The translations under genes and the position numbers were made by a program. Of a DNA stretch of 64,000 bases, positions 17,893 to 27,100 are shown one piece after another. Position 1 is the first letter of the stretch. Every line of letters starts with the position of its first letter. This DNA is from Ralstonia pickettii DTP0602 (GTDB lineage Bacteria; Pseudomonadota; Gammaproteobacteria; Burkholderiales; Burkholderiaceae), in assembly GCA_000471925.1 (NCBI GenBank), contig CP006668.1, forward strand, positions 1,302,001 to 1,366,000. Reading direction: 5' to 3'. The notes under the pieces were generated by a model that saw only the letters and a program-made list of their open reading frames with translations, did not search any database and had not been told where the DNA came from.

Positions 17893-18735
17893 CTAGAGTT
17901 GCGCGGCGTGGTGGCGGACGTGGTCGGCGATAAAGGTCGTGATGAAGTAGTAGCCGTGGTCGTAGCCGCTGTGCCGGCGCAGCGTCAGCGGCTGGCCCGC
18001 CGCCTGGCAGGCGGCCTCGAAAGCATGCGGATGCAGCTGGCTCTGCAGGAACTGGTCATCCAGGCCCTGGTCGACCAGGATGCCGGCCGGGAAGGGCGCC
18101 GCTTCCTGGCGCGCCATCAGTTCGCTGGCGTCGTGCTCGGCCCATGTGGCGCGGTCGGGGCCGAGATAACCGGTGAAGGCCTTCTCGCCCCAAGGGCAGC
18201 GCGTGGGCGCGGCGATCGGGGCAAAGGCCGACACCGAGCGGAAGCGATCCGGATGGCGCTGCGCCAGCACCAGTGCGCCGTGGCCTCCCATCGAATGCCC
18301 GACGATTCCAACCCGCCCGGCATCGCCCGGCAGCGCCGTGGTGACCAGGTCGAACAGCTCGGTGGCGACGTAGCTCTCCATGCGCCAGTGCTTGCTCCAG
18401 GGCGCCTCGGTGGCATCGACATAGAAGCCGGCGCCTACGCCGAAGTCCCAGGCGTCGGCCTCGCCCGGCAGGCCCGCGTCGCGCGGGCTGGTGTCGGGCG
18501 CCACCAGCATCAGGCCGTGCTCGGCGGCGAAGCGCTGCGCGCCGGCCTTGATCATGAAGGTTTCCTCGGTGCAGGTCAGGCCGGCCAGGTAGAACAGCAC
18601 CGGCACCTTGGCACCCCCCTGCGCCTGCGGCGGCAGGTAGACCGAGAAACGCATCGGTAGCCCGATGGCCGTCGAATCATGGCGGTAGAAGCGCTGCACG
18701 CCGCCATGGCAGCCGTGTTGCGAGATCAGTTCCAT
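17893..18735 (-). CDS. fghA: S-formylglutathione hydrolase
   Basis: Esterase-D-type alpha/beta hydrolase of 280 residues that cleaves S-formylglutathione to formate and glutathione. The nucleophile elbow is GHSMGGHGALVLA, the acid is in DQGLDDQFL, and the histidine is in HSGYDHGYYF. The N-terminal CHGGVQRFYRHDS fits the family. It follows adhC with a 13-base gap on the same strand, so the two enzymes of glutathione-dependent formaldehyde removal are made together. Confidence 0.96.
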   Translation of the reverse strand: MELISQHGCHGGVQRFYRHDSTAIGLPMRFSVYLPPQAQGGAKVPVLFYLAGLTCTEETFMIKAGAQRFAAEHGLMLVAPDTSPRDAGLPGEADAWDFGVGAGFYVDATEAPWSKHWRMESYVATELFDLVTTALPGDAGRVGIVGHSMGGHGALVLAQRHPDRFRSVSAFAPIAAPTRCPWGEKAFTGYLGPDRATWAEHDASELMARQEAAPFPAGILVDQGLDDQFLQSQLHPHAFEAACQAAGQPLTLRRHSGYDHGYYFITTFIADHVRHHAAQL

Positions 18736-18748
18736 GTCGGCGCCGTCC

Positions 18749-19855
18749 TTAGTACAGCACCACCGAGCGGATCGACTCGCCGCGCTTCATCAGGTCGAAG
18801 CCGTCGTTGATGCGCTCCAGCGGCAGCGTGTGCGTGATCAGGTCGTCGATATTGAGCTTGCCCTCCATGTACCAGTCGACGATCTTCGGCACGTCGGTGC
18901 GGCCGCGCGCGCCACCGAAGGCCGAGCCTTTCCACTCGCGGCCCGTTACCAGCTGGAACGGGCGCGTCGAGATCTCGGCGCCGGCCTCGGCCACGCCGAT
19001 GATGATCGACTTGCCCCAGCCCTTGTGGCAGCACTCCAGCGCCTGGCGCATGACCTGCGTGTTGCCGATGCATTCGAATGAGTAGTCCGCGCCGCCGTCG
19101 GTCAGCTGGATGATGTGGTCGACTACGTTCTCCACGTCCTTCGGGTTGATGAAATGCGTCATGCCGAACTTGCGCGCCATCGCTTCCCGCGCCGGGTTCA
19201 GGTCCACGCCGATGATCTTGTCGGCGCCGACCATCTTCGCGGCCTGGATCACGTTCAGGCCGATGCCGCCGAGGCCGAACACCACCACGTTGGCGCCGGC
19301 CTCCACCTTGGCGGTGAACAGCACCGCGCCCACGCCGGTGGTGACGCCGCAGCCGATGTAGCAGACCTTGTCGAAGGGCGCATCGGGGCGGATCTTGGCC
19401 AATGCGATCTCCGGCACCACGATATGGTTGGCGAAGGTTGAGGTGCCCATGTAGTGGAAGATCGGCTTGCCGTCGAGCGAGAAGCGCGAGGTGCCGTCCG
19501 GCATCAGGCCCTTGCCCTGCGTGGCGCGGATCGCCTGGCACAGGTTGGTCTTGCGCGACAGGCAGAACTTGCACTGGCGGCATTCCGGCGTGTAGAGGGG
19601 GATCACGTGGTCGCCCGGCTTGAGCGAGGTCACGCCGGGGCCGACGTCGGTGACGATGCCCGCGCCTTCATGACCGAGGATCGCGGGGAAGATGCCTTCC
19701 GGATCGGCGCCGGACAGCGTGTAGTAATCGGTATGGCAGATGCCGGTGGCCTTTACTTCCACCAGCACTTCCCCGGCGCGCGGGCCGTCCAGGTCCACGT
19801 CTTCAATGGTCAGCGGGGCGCCGGCTTTCCAGGCGATGGCGGCTTTCGTCTTCAT
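18749..19855 (-). CDS. adhC: S-(hydroxymethyl)glutathione dehydrogenase / class III alcohol dehydrogenase
   Basis: Zinc-dependent medium-chain dehydrogenase of 368 residues (start ATG 19855, [12 protein letters not shown]) that oxidises S-hydroxymethylglutathione to S-formylglutathione. The catalytic zinc region is [10 protein letters not shown] with [12 protein letters not shown], and the structural zinc cysteines are in [17 protein letters not shown]. The NAD-binding motif is [13 protein letters not shown]. Class III marks [15 protein letters not shown] and [11 protein letters not shown] are present. It is the first gene of the adhC-fghA operon. The 135 bases upstream separate it from the MFS gene on the same strand. 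Confidence 0.96.
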   Translation of the reverse strand: MKTKAAIAWKAGAPLTIEDVDLDGPRAGEVLVEVKATGICHTDYYTLSGADPEGIFPAILGHEGAGIVTDVGPGVTSLKPGDHVIPLYTPECRQCKFCLSRKTNLCQAIRATQGKGLMPDGTSRFSLDGKPIFHYMGTSTFANHIVVPEIALAKIRPDAPFDKVCYIGCGVTTGVGAVLFTAKVEAGANVVVFGLGGIGLNVIQAAKMVGADKIIGVDLNPAREAMARKFGMTHFINPKDVENVVDHIIQLTDGGADYSFECIGNTQVMRQALECCHKGWGKSIIIGVAEAGAEISTRPFQLVTGREWKGSAFGGARGRTDVPKIVDWYMEGKLNIDDLITHTLPLERINDGFDLMKRGESIRSVVLY

Positions 19856-19990
19856 GTGGGGTCCTCCGGGGTAGGGATACGGATGGGCGCGGCCGCGGGT
19901 GGCCGATGGCGACGATGCGGGGCCCGAGGGCAAGACTATACGGCCATCCGGCTGCCGGAGGCCAGCCTGTGCGGCGCGCAAGGCGCGCTT

Positions 19991-21385
19991 TCAGTGCGAC
20001 GGCGGCGATGACGGCGCGGCGTGGGCGCTCGTCGCGCTGGCGCTGGCAGCCCCGGGTTGCACCAGTTGCCCCTCGTGCCGCCGCCCCAGCCACCATCCCA
20101 GCCCGGCCCAGCCCAGCGCCAGTGCGGCACCCGCCAGCGCCACCGTGGCAGGATGCCCCGACAGCGCATCGATCCCGGTCTTGACCCATGCGCTGACCGC
20201 ATCACCAGCGCGATAGACCGCGGTGTCGATCACGTTCTTGGCCTTGTACTTGGTTTCCGGGTCGACCACGGTGAACAGCATCTCGCGCCCGGGGCGCAAC
20301 AGCGCGTATTCGCCCACGCGGCGCAGGATCATCACGCCGGCCAGCACGCCGAAGGTCGGCAGCAGCGCCAGCACCAGGAAACCGCCCGCGACCGCCAGCG
20401 GCACCGCGGTGAGCAGCAGCGAAACGCCGTAGCGGCGCGCCATGCGACCGGTGAAGAACAGCTGGACCAGGATGGTCAGCGCCTGCACGGTGGCGTCCAG
20501 CGCGCTGAAAACCTGGGTCTGGCGGGTGCGGTCGGGAAAGGTTTCGGACACCAGCCGCGCCTGTTCGAAATACAAAAAGGTGCTGGCGGTGGCCAGCAGG
20601 ATCACGAACAGGCCGATGCCAAGCAGGTAGCGCGAGCGCAGCAACAGCGATAGCCCGGCAAACAGCCCGCCGCCGACGGGGTTGGCAGGATCGTGCGCAT
20701 CCGCCGCGGCCTGGGCCTCGCCAGCCGAAGCCTGGCCCGCACCGGCGCGGCGGCGCCAGCCGAACAGCCAGCCCACGCCGGGCAGCGTCGCCGCCAGCAG
20801 CGCGGCGGACAGCAGCATCAGGCCGGTCAGCCCGATCTGCGGCACCAGCCAGCCGCCCAGCACCGGCCCCGTCAGCCCGCCCGCGCTGGCGCCGGCGGCC
20901 AGCAGCGCGAACAGGCGCCGTGCCTGCTCGGGCCGGAACACGTCGGCCATCAGGCTCCATGCCACGGAGACCACAAACAGGTTGAACACCGAAAGCCACA
21001 CGTAGAACACGCGCGCCAGCCAGACGTTGTCCGGCAGCGCGCGCGTGGCCAGCGCAAAGCCGAGCAGGTTGGCGATGAAGAAGGCGTACACCCACGGCAC
21101 GAAGCGCCGCCGCGGCAGCCATGCACAGACAGCGCCGTACACCGGGATCGCCGCCAGCATCACCACGAAGGTGGCGGTGAACAGCCACTGCAGGTTCTTC
21201 ACGCCGCCGGCGATGCCCATGGTCTCGCGCACCGGGCGCAGCATGAAATAGCTGGCGAACAGGCAGAAGAAAAACAGGAAGCCGGCCACCACCGCGCCGG
21301 CCTCGCCAGGGCGGATGCCGAAGCTGCGCCGCAGCCGCGCCACGCCACCGGAAGCGGGCGGATCGGGAACGGCGGGATCGTCCAC
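19991..21385 (-). CDS. MFS transporter, NTP/NDP-exchange-like
   Basis: 464-residue inner-membrane protein with about twelve hydrophobic segments. The N-terminus FGIRPGEAGAVVAGFLFFFC followed by LRPVRETMGIAGG matches the group of bacterial carriers annotated as MFS or NTP/NDP exchangers. The second half has FEQARLVSETFPDRTRQTQV and ILRRVGEYALLRPGREMLFT. The C-terminal tail is Ala/Ser-rich. Free-living proteobacteria have this type without known substrate, so nucleotide exchange should not be assumed. It follows the aldo/keto reductase gene by 19 bases on the same strand. Confidence 0.8.
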   Translation of the reverse strand: MDDPAVPDPPASGGVARLRRSFGIRPGEAGAVVAGFLFFFCLFASYFMLRPVRETMGIAGGVKNLQWLFTATFVVMLAAIPVYGAVCAWLPRRRFVPWVYAFFIANLLGFALATRALPDNVWLARVFYVWLSVFNLFVVSVAWSLMADVFRPEQARRLFALLAAGASAGGLTGPVLGGWLVPQIGLTGLMLLSAALLAATLPGVGWLFGWRRRAGAGQASAGEAQAAADAHDPANPVGGGLFAGLSLLLRSRYLLGIGLFVILLATASTFLYFEQARLVSETFPDRTRQTQVFSALDATVQALTILVQLFFTGRMARRYGVSLLLTAVPLAVAGGFLVLALLPTFGVLAGVMILRRVGEYALLRPGREMLFTVVDPETKYKAKNVIDTAVYRAGDAVSAWVKTGIDALSGHPATVALAGAALALGWAGLGWWLGRRHEGQLVQPGAASASATSAHAAPSSPPSH

Positions 21386-21404
21386 GGCGCGGGCGCCTTG
21401 CGCG

Positions 21405-22325
21405 TCAGGCCAGCAGCGCGGCGATGCGCTCGCGCTGGCCGGGATCGGGCATGCGGCCCAGCCCCGCGCCCAGGTTGTCGGCCATATTGCGCGGCTTGGA
21501 GGTGGCCGGGATGGCCGCGGTCACGGCCGGATGGCTGACGATGAACTTGAGGAAGAGCTGGCCCCAGGAGCCACAGTCGATATCGCCGGCCCAGGGCGGC
21601 ACCGGGCGGTCCTTGACGGCGCGGAAGAGGCGCCCGTCCTGGAACGGCCGGTTCGCCAGCACCGCCACGCCGCGCGACTCGCACAGCGGCAGCAGGGTAC
21701 GCTCGGCATTGCGCTCGGCGATGGAATAGTTGACCTGGACGAAATCGATGCGCTCGCTGCGCACGATCTTTTCCAGCGCTTCGTGCGCGTCTTCGCGGTA
21801 ATGGGTGATGCCCAGGTAGCGGATGCGCCCCTGTTCCTTCAGCTCGCGCAGCCAGCGCAGGTTGGCCTGCCAGTCGATCAGGTTGTGCACCTGCAACAGG
21901 TCGACCTTGTCCACGTGCAGGTCTGCGAGCGAATGGGCCCACTGCGCCTGCGCGGGGGCGCCGGCCGGGGCCGAAATCTTGGTGGCCAGGAACACGCGGT
22001 TGCGGGCATTGGCCGCGCGCAGCAGGTCGCCGGTCACGGCCTCGGCGGTGCCGTAGCTGGGCGCGGTGTCGACCACCGAGCCTTCGGTCTGCAGCAGCAG
22101 GCCCATGACCTCGGCCAGCGGCTTGCGGTCGGCAGCGGTGGCCCCGGCGTTGAAGGTGTCGGCGGTGCCCATGCCGATCACGGGCAGGGCTTCGGTGGTG
22201 CCCGGAATGTTGCGGCGCATCGGCGCGGCCACGGTGGCGGCGCCAGCGGGCACGACGGCGCCAAATCCGGCGGTGGCGGCCAGCCCGGCGGCCAGGCCAA
22301 GGAAGGAGCGGCGGTCGATCGACAT
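21405..22325 (-). CDS. Aldo/keto reductase with Tat signal peptide
   Basis: 306 residues. The N-terminus MSIDRRSFLGLAAGLAATAG carries the twin-arginine RRSFLG motif and a hydrophobic stretch ending near AGAA, which predicts folded export to the periplasm. The AKR barrel follows with DTAPSYGTAEAV (active Asp and Tyr), FLATKISAP (Lys) and YLGITHY (His). Exported AKRs are unusual because the cofactor is normally cytosolic NADPH. It is the first gene of a two-gene unit with the MFS carrier. The substrate is unknown. Confidence 0.85.
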   Translation of the reverse strand: MSIDRRSFLGLAAGLAATAGFGAVVPAGAATVAAPMRRNIPGTTEALPVIGMGTADTFNAGATAADRKPLAEVMGLLLQTEGSVVDTAPSYGTAEAVTGDLLRAANARNRVFLATKISAPAGAPAQAQWAHSLADLHVDKVDLLQVHNLIDWQANLRWLRELKEQGRIRYLGITHYREDAHEALEKIVRSERIDFVQVNYSIAERNAERTLLPLCESRGVAVLANRPFQDGRLFRAVKDRPVPPWAGDIDCGSWGQLFLKFIVSHPAVTAAIPATSKPRNMADNLGAGLGRMPDPGQRERIAALLA

Positions 22326-22496
22326 GGGGCGGTTCCCGGCGAGTCACACTGGTTGACCTTAGGCGCTGGCCGTAGGGTTGTAAACCGTTGCTTCAGAGCC
22401 AGTGCGCAAAGGGCCGGGCGGGGGCAAGGCAATCCCGGTTGCTGCCGGGGCCTCGCGGTGCGCCCCCGTCGAAAGGGGGGCGCGGAAGGGAAACGC

Positions 22497-23858
22497 TCAG
22501 ATCACCGTGGCCAGCCCCAGCGTCAGCAGCAGCGCCACCACCGAGATGATGGTTTCGCACACCGACCAGGTCTGGAAGGTCTGGGTCACGGTCATGTTGA
22601 AGTACTCCTTGACCAGCCAGAAGCCGCCGTCGTTGACGTGCGACAGGATCAGCGAGCCCGCACCGGTGGTCAGCACCAGCAGCTCGGGCCGGGTGCCCGG
22701 CACGCTGGCCGCGATCGGCGCGACGATGCCGGCGGCGGTGGTCATGGCCACCGTGGCCGAGCCGGTGGCGATACGGATCATCACCGCCACCAGCCAGCCC
22801 AGCACCAGCACTGACACGTTGGCGCCGGTGGCGACGTCGACGATGGCGGTGGAGATGCCCGAGTCGCGCAGGATGCGGCCGAAGCCACCGCCGGCGCCGA
22901 CCACCAGCGTGATGATGGCGGTGGGCGCCACGCACTCGTTGGTGAACTTGAGGATCATCTCGCGATTGAAGCCGCGCGCCTTGCCGAAGGTGTAGAAGCT
23001 CACCAGCGCGGCGATCAGCAGTGCCATCACCGAGTTGCCGATCAGTTTCAGGAAGTCGTTGGCAAAGGTCTTGGGCGTAGTGAACACGTCCGCCCAGCTG
23101 CCGATCAGCATCAGGATCACCGGCAGCAGGATGGTGAACACCGTGATGCCAAAGCTCGGCAGATGGTGCGATTCCTTGACGCTCTCATCCTCTTCGGTGA
23201 ACTGGTCGGCCAGCGGGTTGACCTCGGGCAGCTTGACGTAGCGGTCCATCAGCTTGGCGAACAGCGGGCCGGCGAGCGCCGCCGTCGGGATGCCGACGAT
23301 CAGCGCATACATGATGGTCTTGCCGATATCGGCGCCATACGCCGTCACAGCCAGCAGCGCGGCCGGGTGCGGCGGGATCAGGCCGTGCACCACCGACAGG
23401 CCGGCCACCATCGGGATGCCGACCAGCACCATCGACGTGCCGGTACGCTTGGCCACGTTGAAGGCGATCGGCACCAGCAGCACGAAGCCCACCTCGAAGA
23501 ACACCGGCAGGCCGACGATAAAGGCGATGGTCGCCATTGCCCAATGGACGTTCTTTTCGCCGAAGAAATCGATCAGCGTGCGCGCGATGCGCTCGGCGCC
23601 GCCGGACTCGGCCATCATCTTGCCGAGCATGGTGCCCAGGCCCACCACCAGCGCAATATGGCCGAGCGTGCCGCCGACACCGGCTTCAAAGGACTTGACG
23701 ATGTCGCCCATCGGCATGCCCACGGCAAAGCCGAGCAGCACCGAGACGACGACCAGGGTAATGAAGGGGTTGAGCTTGTAGCGCGCGATCAGCACCACGA
23801 GGGCGATCACGGCGATCAGCGCATACACCAAGAGCGTGGTTCCGGTGACGGCACCCAT
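22497..23858 (-). CDS. GntP-family gluconate/sugar-acid:H+ symporter
   Basis: 453-residue permease with 12-14 hydrophobic segments, full length for GntP. Typical segments are KLNPFITLVVVSVLLGFAVG, GLGTMLGKMMAESGGAERIA, VGLPVFFEVGFVLLVPI, HGLIPPHPAALLAV and, near the C-terminus, LILSHVNDGGFWLVKEYF. The family takes up gluconate or related aldonates, and some members D-serine or other small acids. It is last in the rpiR-led minus-strand unit, separated from the RidA gene by 219 bases holding REP-like repeats. By context it may import the substrate of this catabolic locus. Confidence 0.93.
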   Translation of the reverse strand: MGAVTGTTLLVYALIAVIALVVLIARYKLNPFITLVVVSVLLGFAVGMPMGDIVKSFEAGVGGTLGHIALVVGLGTMLGKMMAESGGAERIARTLIDFFGEKNVHWAMATIAFIVGLPVFFEVGFVLLVPIAFNVAKRTGTSMVLVGIPMVAGLSVVHGLIPPHPAALLAVTAYGADIGKTIMYALIVGIPTAALAGPLFAKLMDRYVKLPEVNPLADQFTEEDESVKESHHLPSFGITVFTILLPVILMLIGSWADVFTTPKTFANDFLKLIGNSVMALLIAALVSFYTFGKARGFNREMILKFTNECVAPTAIITLVVGAGGGFGRILRDSGISTAIVDVATGANVSVLVLGWLVAVMIRIATGSATVAMTTAAGIVAPIAASVPGTRPELLVLTTGAGSLILSHVNDGGFWLVKEYFNMTVTQTFQTWSVCETIISVVALLLTLGLATVI

Positions 23859-23921
23859 ATTGTCTCCTTGCGTGGAAAAAAAGCCGCTTGTGGCGGCAGC
23901 GATTCAGGTTTTTTGGTTTTC

Positions 23922-23966
23922 TCCCCTCTCCCGCAAGCGGGAGAGGGGCGGGGGAGAGGGCAGGAG
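23922..23966. repeat. REP-like palindromic repeat between gntP-like and ridA-like genes
   Basis: Contains CTCTCCCGCAAGCGGGAGAG followed by GGGCGGGGGAGAGGG, nearly the same unit as at 4819-4860 and 4689-4732. Confidence 0.72.
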
Positions 23967-24000
23967 GTTCCATGGCCGGCGGCGCATCATGGATACGCCC

Positions 24001-24042
24001 GGCCCTCTCCCACGGCCCCTCTCCCATTTCATGGGAGAGGGG
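24001..24042. repeat. REP-like palindromic repeat, inverse partner
   Basis: Inverse copy with the hairpin CTCTCCCATTTCATGGGAGAG. It forms a facing pair with 23922-23966. Confidence 0.7.
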
Positions 24043-24077
24043 CACACACCCTCAGCGATGGCAAGCAGGCAGTAGGC

Positions 24078-24470
24078 TCAGGCCGCCGGCTTCTTGTAGG
24101 CGATGCAGTCCACTTCGACCTTGCAGTCCACCACCATGCTCGACTGCACGCAGGCGCGCGCCGGGGGATTGGCGCCGAAGTATTCCTTGAAGATCCTGTT
24201 GAACGAGGCGAAGTCGCGCGCATCGTCCAGCCACACGCCGCAGCGCACCACGTGCTCGGGGCCGTAGCCGGCCTCGGCCAGGATCGCCAGCACGTTCTTG
24301 ATGGCCTGGTGGGTCTGCGCGACGATGCCGCCGTCGATGACTTCGCCGTTGACCATCGGCACCTGGCCGGAAACGTAGAGCCAGCCGTCGGCCGCGACCG
24401 CGCGGGCAAAGGGCATGTGCTGGCCGCCGGTGCCGGTGCCACCTTCGACGCCGAATCGTTTGATATCCAT
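24078..24470 (-). CDS. RidA/YjgF-family enamine/imine deaminase
   Basis: 130 residues. N-terminal KRFGVEGGTGTGGQHMPFAR is followed by YVSGQVPMVNGEV and GGIVAQTHQAIKNVLAILAEAG. The conserved arginine of RidA proteins is probably in HVVRCGVWL, and the C-terminus reads SSMVVDCKVEVDCIAY. RidA proteins hydrolyse reactive enamines and imines made by PLP enzymes. A DSD1-like PLP deaminase is encoded across the divergent promoter, so a housekeeping role for that enzyme's product is likely. It sits 51 bases downstream of the D-aminoacylase gene. Confidence 0.9.
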   Translation of the reverse strand: MDIKRFGVEGGTGTGGQHMPFARAVAADGWLYVSGQVPMVNGEVIDGGIVAQTHQAIKNVLAILAEAGYGPEHVVRCGVWLDDARDFASFNRIFKEYFGANPPARACVQSSMVVDCKVEVDCIAYKKPAA

Positions 24471-24521
24471 GGGAACTCCTGGAATTTGTTGCAGGGAAAA
24501 GATTGAGAAAGGAAGCCGGGG

Positions 24522-25976
24522 TCAGGCCGCGCCGCGCGCCAGGAACCTGCCGGCGCGCACGCCGGTGCTCTGGCGCTGCTGCCATGACAGCTCGCCGTTG
24601 ACCCAGACCGCGGCAATGCCTTCGGCCGGTTGCATCGGATCGGTGAAGCTGGCCGCGTCGCGGATGGTGGTCGCGTCGAACAGCACCAGGTCGGCCCAGT
24701 AGCCTTCGCGCACGAAGCCGCGCTGGTGCAGGCCGAAACGCTCGGCGGACAGGCCGGTCATCTTGTTGACGGCCACCGTCAGCGGGAACAGCTCGCGGTC
24801 GCGCGCATAGTGGCCCAGCACGCGCGGGAACGCGCCCCACAGGCGCGGATGCGGCAGCGGGTCGTTGGGCAGGCCGTCGGAGCCGATCACAGTGGCGGGG
24901 TGGCTCAGGATGCGGTCGACGTCGGCATCCTCCATGCAGTGGTAGACCGCGCCCGCGGGCATCAGCCGGCGCGCGGCCTCGTGCAGGTCGACCTGCCATT
25001 CGGCGGCGATATCGGCCAGCAGCCGGCCGCCCATCTCGGGCGCGCCTTCGGACCAGGTCACCATGATGTCGAAGTCGCTGGTGACCTGCTTCAGGTCCAG
25101 CGTGGACGAGCTGGCGGTGTAGGGGTAGCAGTCGCAGCCGACCGGCTGCCAGCGTTGCGCGCCGTCGAGGGCGTCGAGCACCTCGGTGCTGCGGCCCCAG
25201 TTGTCGACCCCCGCGCATTTCAGGTGCGAGATCACCACCGGCACGCGCGCATGGCGGCCGATGCGGAAGGCTTCGTCCATCGCGTCCAGGATCTCGGCGA
25301 ACTCGCTGCGCAGGTGGGTGGCATAGAGCGCGCCGGCATTGGCCAGCGGTTCGGCCAGCGCCAGCACTTCCTCCGTCGGCGCGCTGAAGGCGTTGGCGTA
25401 GGCCAGGCCGGTGGACAGGCCGAGCGCGCCGTGCTGCAGCGCTTCTTCCAGCTGCGCACGCATCGCCGCGATCTCGGCCGGTGTGGCGGCGCGGTCGAAG
25501 CGGTCCATATGGTTGCTGCGCAGCGCGGTGTGGCCGACCAGCGCGGCGACATTGACAGCGGGCTGCGCGGCCTCGACCGCATCGACGTAGGCCTTGAAAT
25601 CCGGGTAGCGGAAGGCGTCGGCATGGCCGAGCAGGTTCATCGGGTCGGGCGGCTCGCCGGCCAGCGTCACCGGCGCGGCGCTGATGCCGCAGTTGCCGAC
25701 GATTACCGTGGTGACGCCCTGCGACAGCTTGGGCGTCATCTCGGGCTGGCGCACGACGTTGGTATCGTCGTGCGTATGTACGTCGATAAAGCCCGGCGCA
25801 AGCACCAGGTCGTGGCCTTCGACCACGTGCGCGGCGGCATCGGGATCGATCGCGCCGGCTTCATCGATGCGCGCGATGCGGCCGTCGCGCAGCGCCACGT
25901 CGGCCAGGCGCGCGGTGGCGCCCGAACCATCGAGCAGCGTCACGCAGCGGATCAGGGTATCGAACAGGTGAGGCAT
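24522..25976 (-). CDS. N-acyl-D-amino-acid deacylase (D-aminoacylase) family amidohydrolase
   Basis: 484 residues from ATG 25976 (GGAG eight bases upstream); a TTG at 25988 is an alternative. Amidohydrolase-fold metal ligands are in APGFIDVHTHDD, followed by TTVIVGNCGIS, then a histidine in THLRSEF and the C-terminal SDGLPNDPLPHPRLWG. The family removes acyl groups from N-acyl-D-amino acids. Its start lies one base after the rpiR stop, so it is tightly coupled to that regulator. In this locus an N-acylated 2-amino-sugar acid is a plausible substrate, but that is inference. Confidence 0.88.
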   Translation of the reverse strand: MPHLFDTLIRCVTLLDGSGATARLADVALRDGRIARIDEAGAIDPDAAAHVVEGHDLVLAPGFIDVHTHDDTNVVRQPEMTPKLSQGVTTVIVGNCGISAAPVTLAGEPPDPMNLLGHADAFRYPDFKAYVDAVEAAQPAVNVAALVGHTALRSNHMDRFDRAATPAEIAAMRAQLEEALQHGALGLSTGLAYANAFSAPTEEVLALAEPLANAGALYATHLRSEFAEILDAMDEAFRIGRHARVPVVISHLKCAGVDNWGRSTEVLDALDGAQRWQPVGCDCYPYTASSSTLDLKQVTSDFDIMVTWSEGAPEMGGRLLADIAAEWQVDLHEAARRLMPAGAVYHCMEDADVDRILSHPATVIGSDGLPNDPLPHPRLWGAFPRVLGHYARDRELFPLTVAVNKMTGLSAERFGLHQRGFVREGYWADLVLFDATTIRDAASFTDPMQPAEGIAAVWVNGELSWQQRQSTGVRAGRFLARGAA

Positions 25977-25977
25977 G

Positions 25978-26883
25978 TCAGTCTCCAAGCGGCTGGCGGC
26001 TGTCAGGGCCGGTGCCGGGGCTGCCTTCGCCGCGGTGGCTGTCCAGCACGTACTTGAGCCGGCGCAGCCGCTCCTTGCTCTGGTCCTGCTGCAGCAGCGC
26101 GCACTGTGTGGCCAGCACGTCCAGCACCATCAGCATCGCGTAGCGCGACGCGGACGGCTTGAAAATGAAATCGGTCTCGAGCGTGCGCACCGGCAGCAGC
26201 ACGTCGGCGCGCGCCGCCAGCGGCGAGCCCAGCGCGGTCACCGCGATCAGCCGCGCGCCGTATTCGCGCGCGATGTCGCAGCTGGCCAGCATCTCCGGCA
26301 CGCGGCCGCTGGCCGAGAACGCCAGCACCACGTCGTCGCGGCTCAATGTCGCCGCCACCATCTTCTGCAGCAGGGCGTCCTGGTAGCTCGCCACCGGCTG
26401 TCCCAGTCGCGCCAGCCGGTGGCGCGCCTCGTCGGCCATGAACGACGAGCCGCCGCCCATGCCAAAAGCGTAGACCATGCGTGCGCCAAGCAACAGGCGC
26501 GCGGCCTGCTCGATGCGCTGCGCATCTATCAGGCCACGATTGACTTCGAGCGCGTTGATGATCTCGGCATGGATGCTGTCGGCCAGCGTGGCCGGGGCTT
26601 CTTCGCCGCCGGGCACGCCGCCCGGCTGCAGGAACCGCGCGCCCACCGCGGTGGCCTGCGCCAGCCGCAGCTTCAGGTCGCGCACGTCGCGGCAACCGAT
26701 CGCCTTGGCAAAGCGGGTCACGCTGGCCTCGCTGACGCCGGCCTTGCGCGCCAGCTCGTTGATGCTGGCGGCGGCCGCGCCGGCCAGGTCTTCCAGCACC
26801 ACCTGCGCGACCTTCTGCTCGGCCAGGCGCAGCGCGGGGCCGCGCTCGGCGATGCGGGTCAGGATGTCGAAGGGGGCGGTCAT
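25978..26883 (-). CDS. RpiR-family transcriptional regulator
   Basis: 301 residues from ATG 26883 (MTAPFDILTRI). N-terminal HTH_6 domain with INELARKAGVSEASVTRFAKAIGC written across residues ~40-63, then a SIS sugar-phosphate-binding domain with VYAFGMGGGSS, VVLAFSASGRVPEML and LIAVTALGSPLAA. RpiR proteins respond to phosphosugars, so a KDG/KDPG-type intermediate is a natural effector here. It heads the minus-strand unit and faces the deaminase-kdgK-eda unit across the 26884-27100 gap. A candidate operator lies at 27047-27064. Confidence 0.93.
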   Translation of the reverse strand: MTAPFDILTRIAERGPALRLAEQKVAQVVLEDLAGAAAASINELARKAGVSEASVTRFAKAIGCRDVRDLKLRLAQATAVGARFLQPGGVPGGEEAPATLADSIHAEIINALEVNRGLIDAQRIEQAARLLLGARMVYAFGMGGGSSFMADEARHRLARLGQPVASYQDALLQKMVAATLSRDDVVLAFSASGRVPEMLASCDIAREYGARLIAVTALGSPLAARADVLLPVRTLETDFIFKPSASRYAMLMVLDVLATQCALLQQDQSKERLRRLKYVLDSHRGEGSPGTGPDSRQPLGD

Positions 26884-27046
26884 GGGCGGGCTGGTCGGGT
26901 CGGAAAGTGGTCCGGGCGCAATGTGGCGGAGTCGGCAGCCCCTGCGCACAGGGGCTATAACAGTGACTGGCGCCGCGTCGCGGACACCAGTCCGGAGGCT
27001 GCCGGGGCACACTTCGGTCCGACTGCGTGTTACTTTATAACAAGGA

Positions 27047-27064
27047 TGAAATATCTTATTTTCA
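27047..27064. promoter_or_regulatory. Candidate RpiR operator in the divergent promoter
   Basis: TGAAATATCTTATTTTCA is an imperfect palindrome with TGAAA/TTTCA arms in a strikingly AT-rich island between rpiR and the deaminase gene. RpiR proteins commonly bind AT-rich palindromes of this kind. It lies 37-54 bases upstream of the deaminase start and could overlap its promoter. Confidence 0.5.
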
Positions 27065-27100
27065 GGGCTATCATTACGTCAATCAGATTTTTTCAGGGTG

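Noticed and set aside
24630..26057. Long plus-strand frame opposite the D-aminoacylase
   Set aside because: Complement shadow of the deacylase with no recognisable domain.
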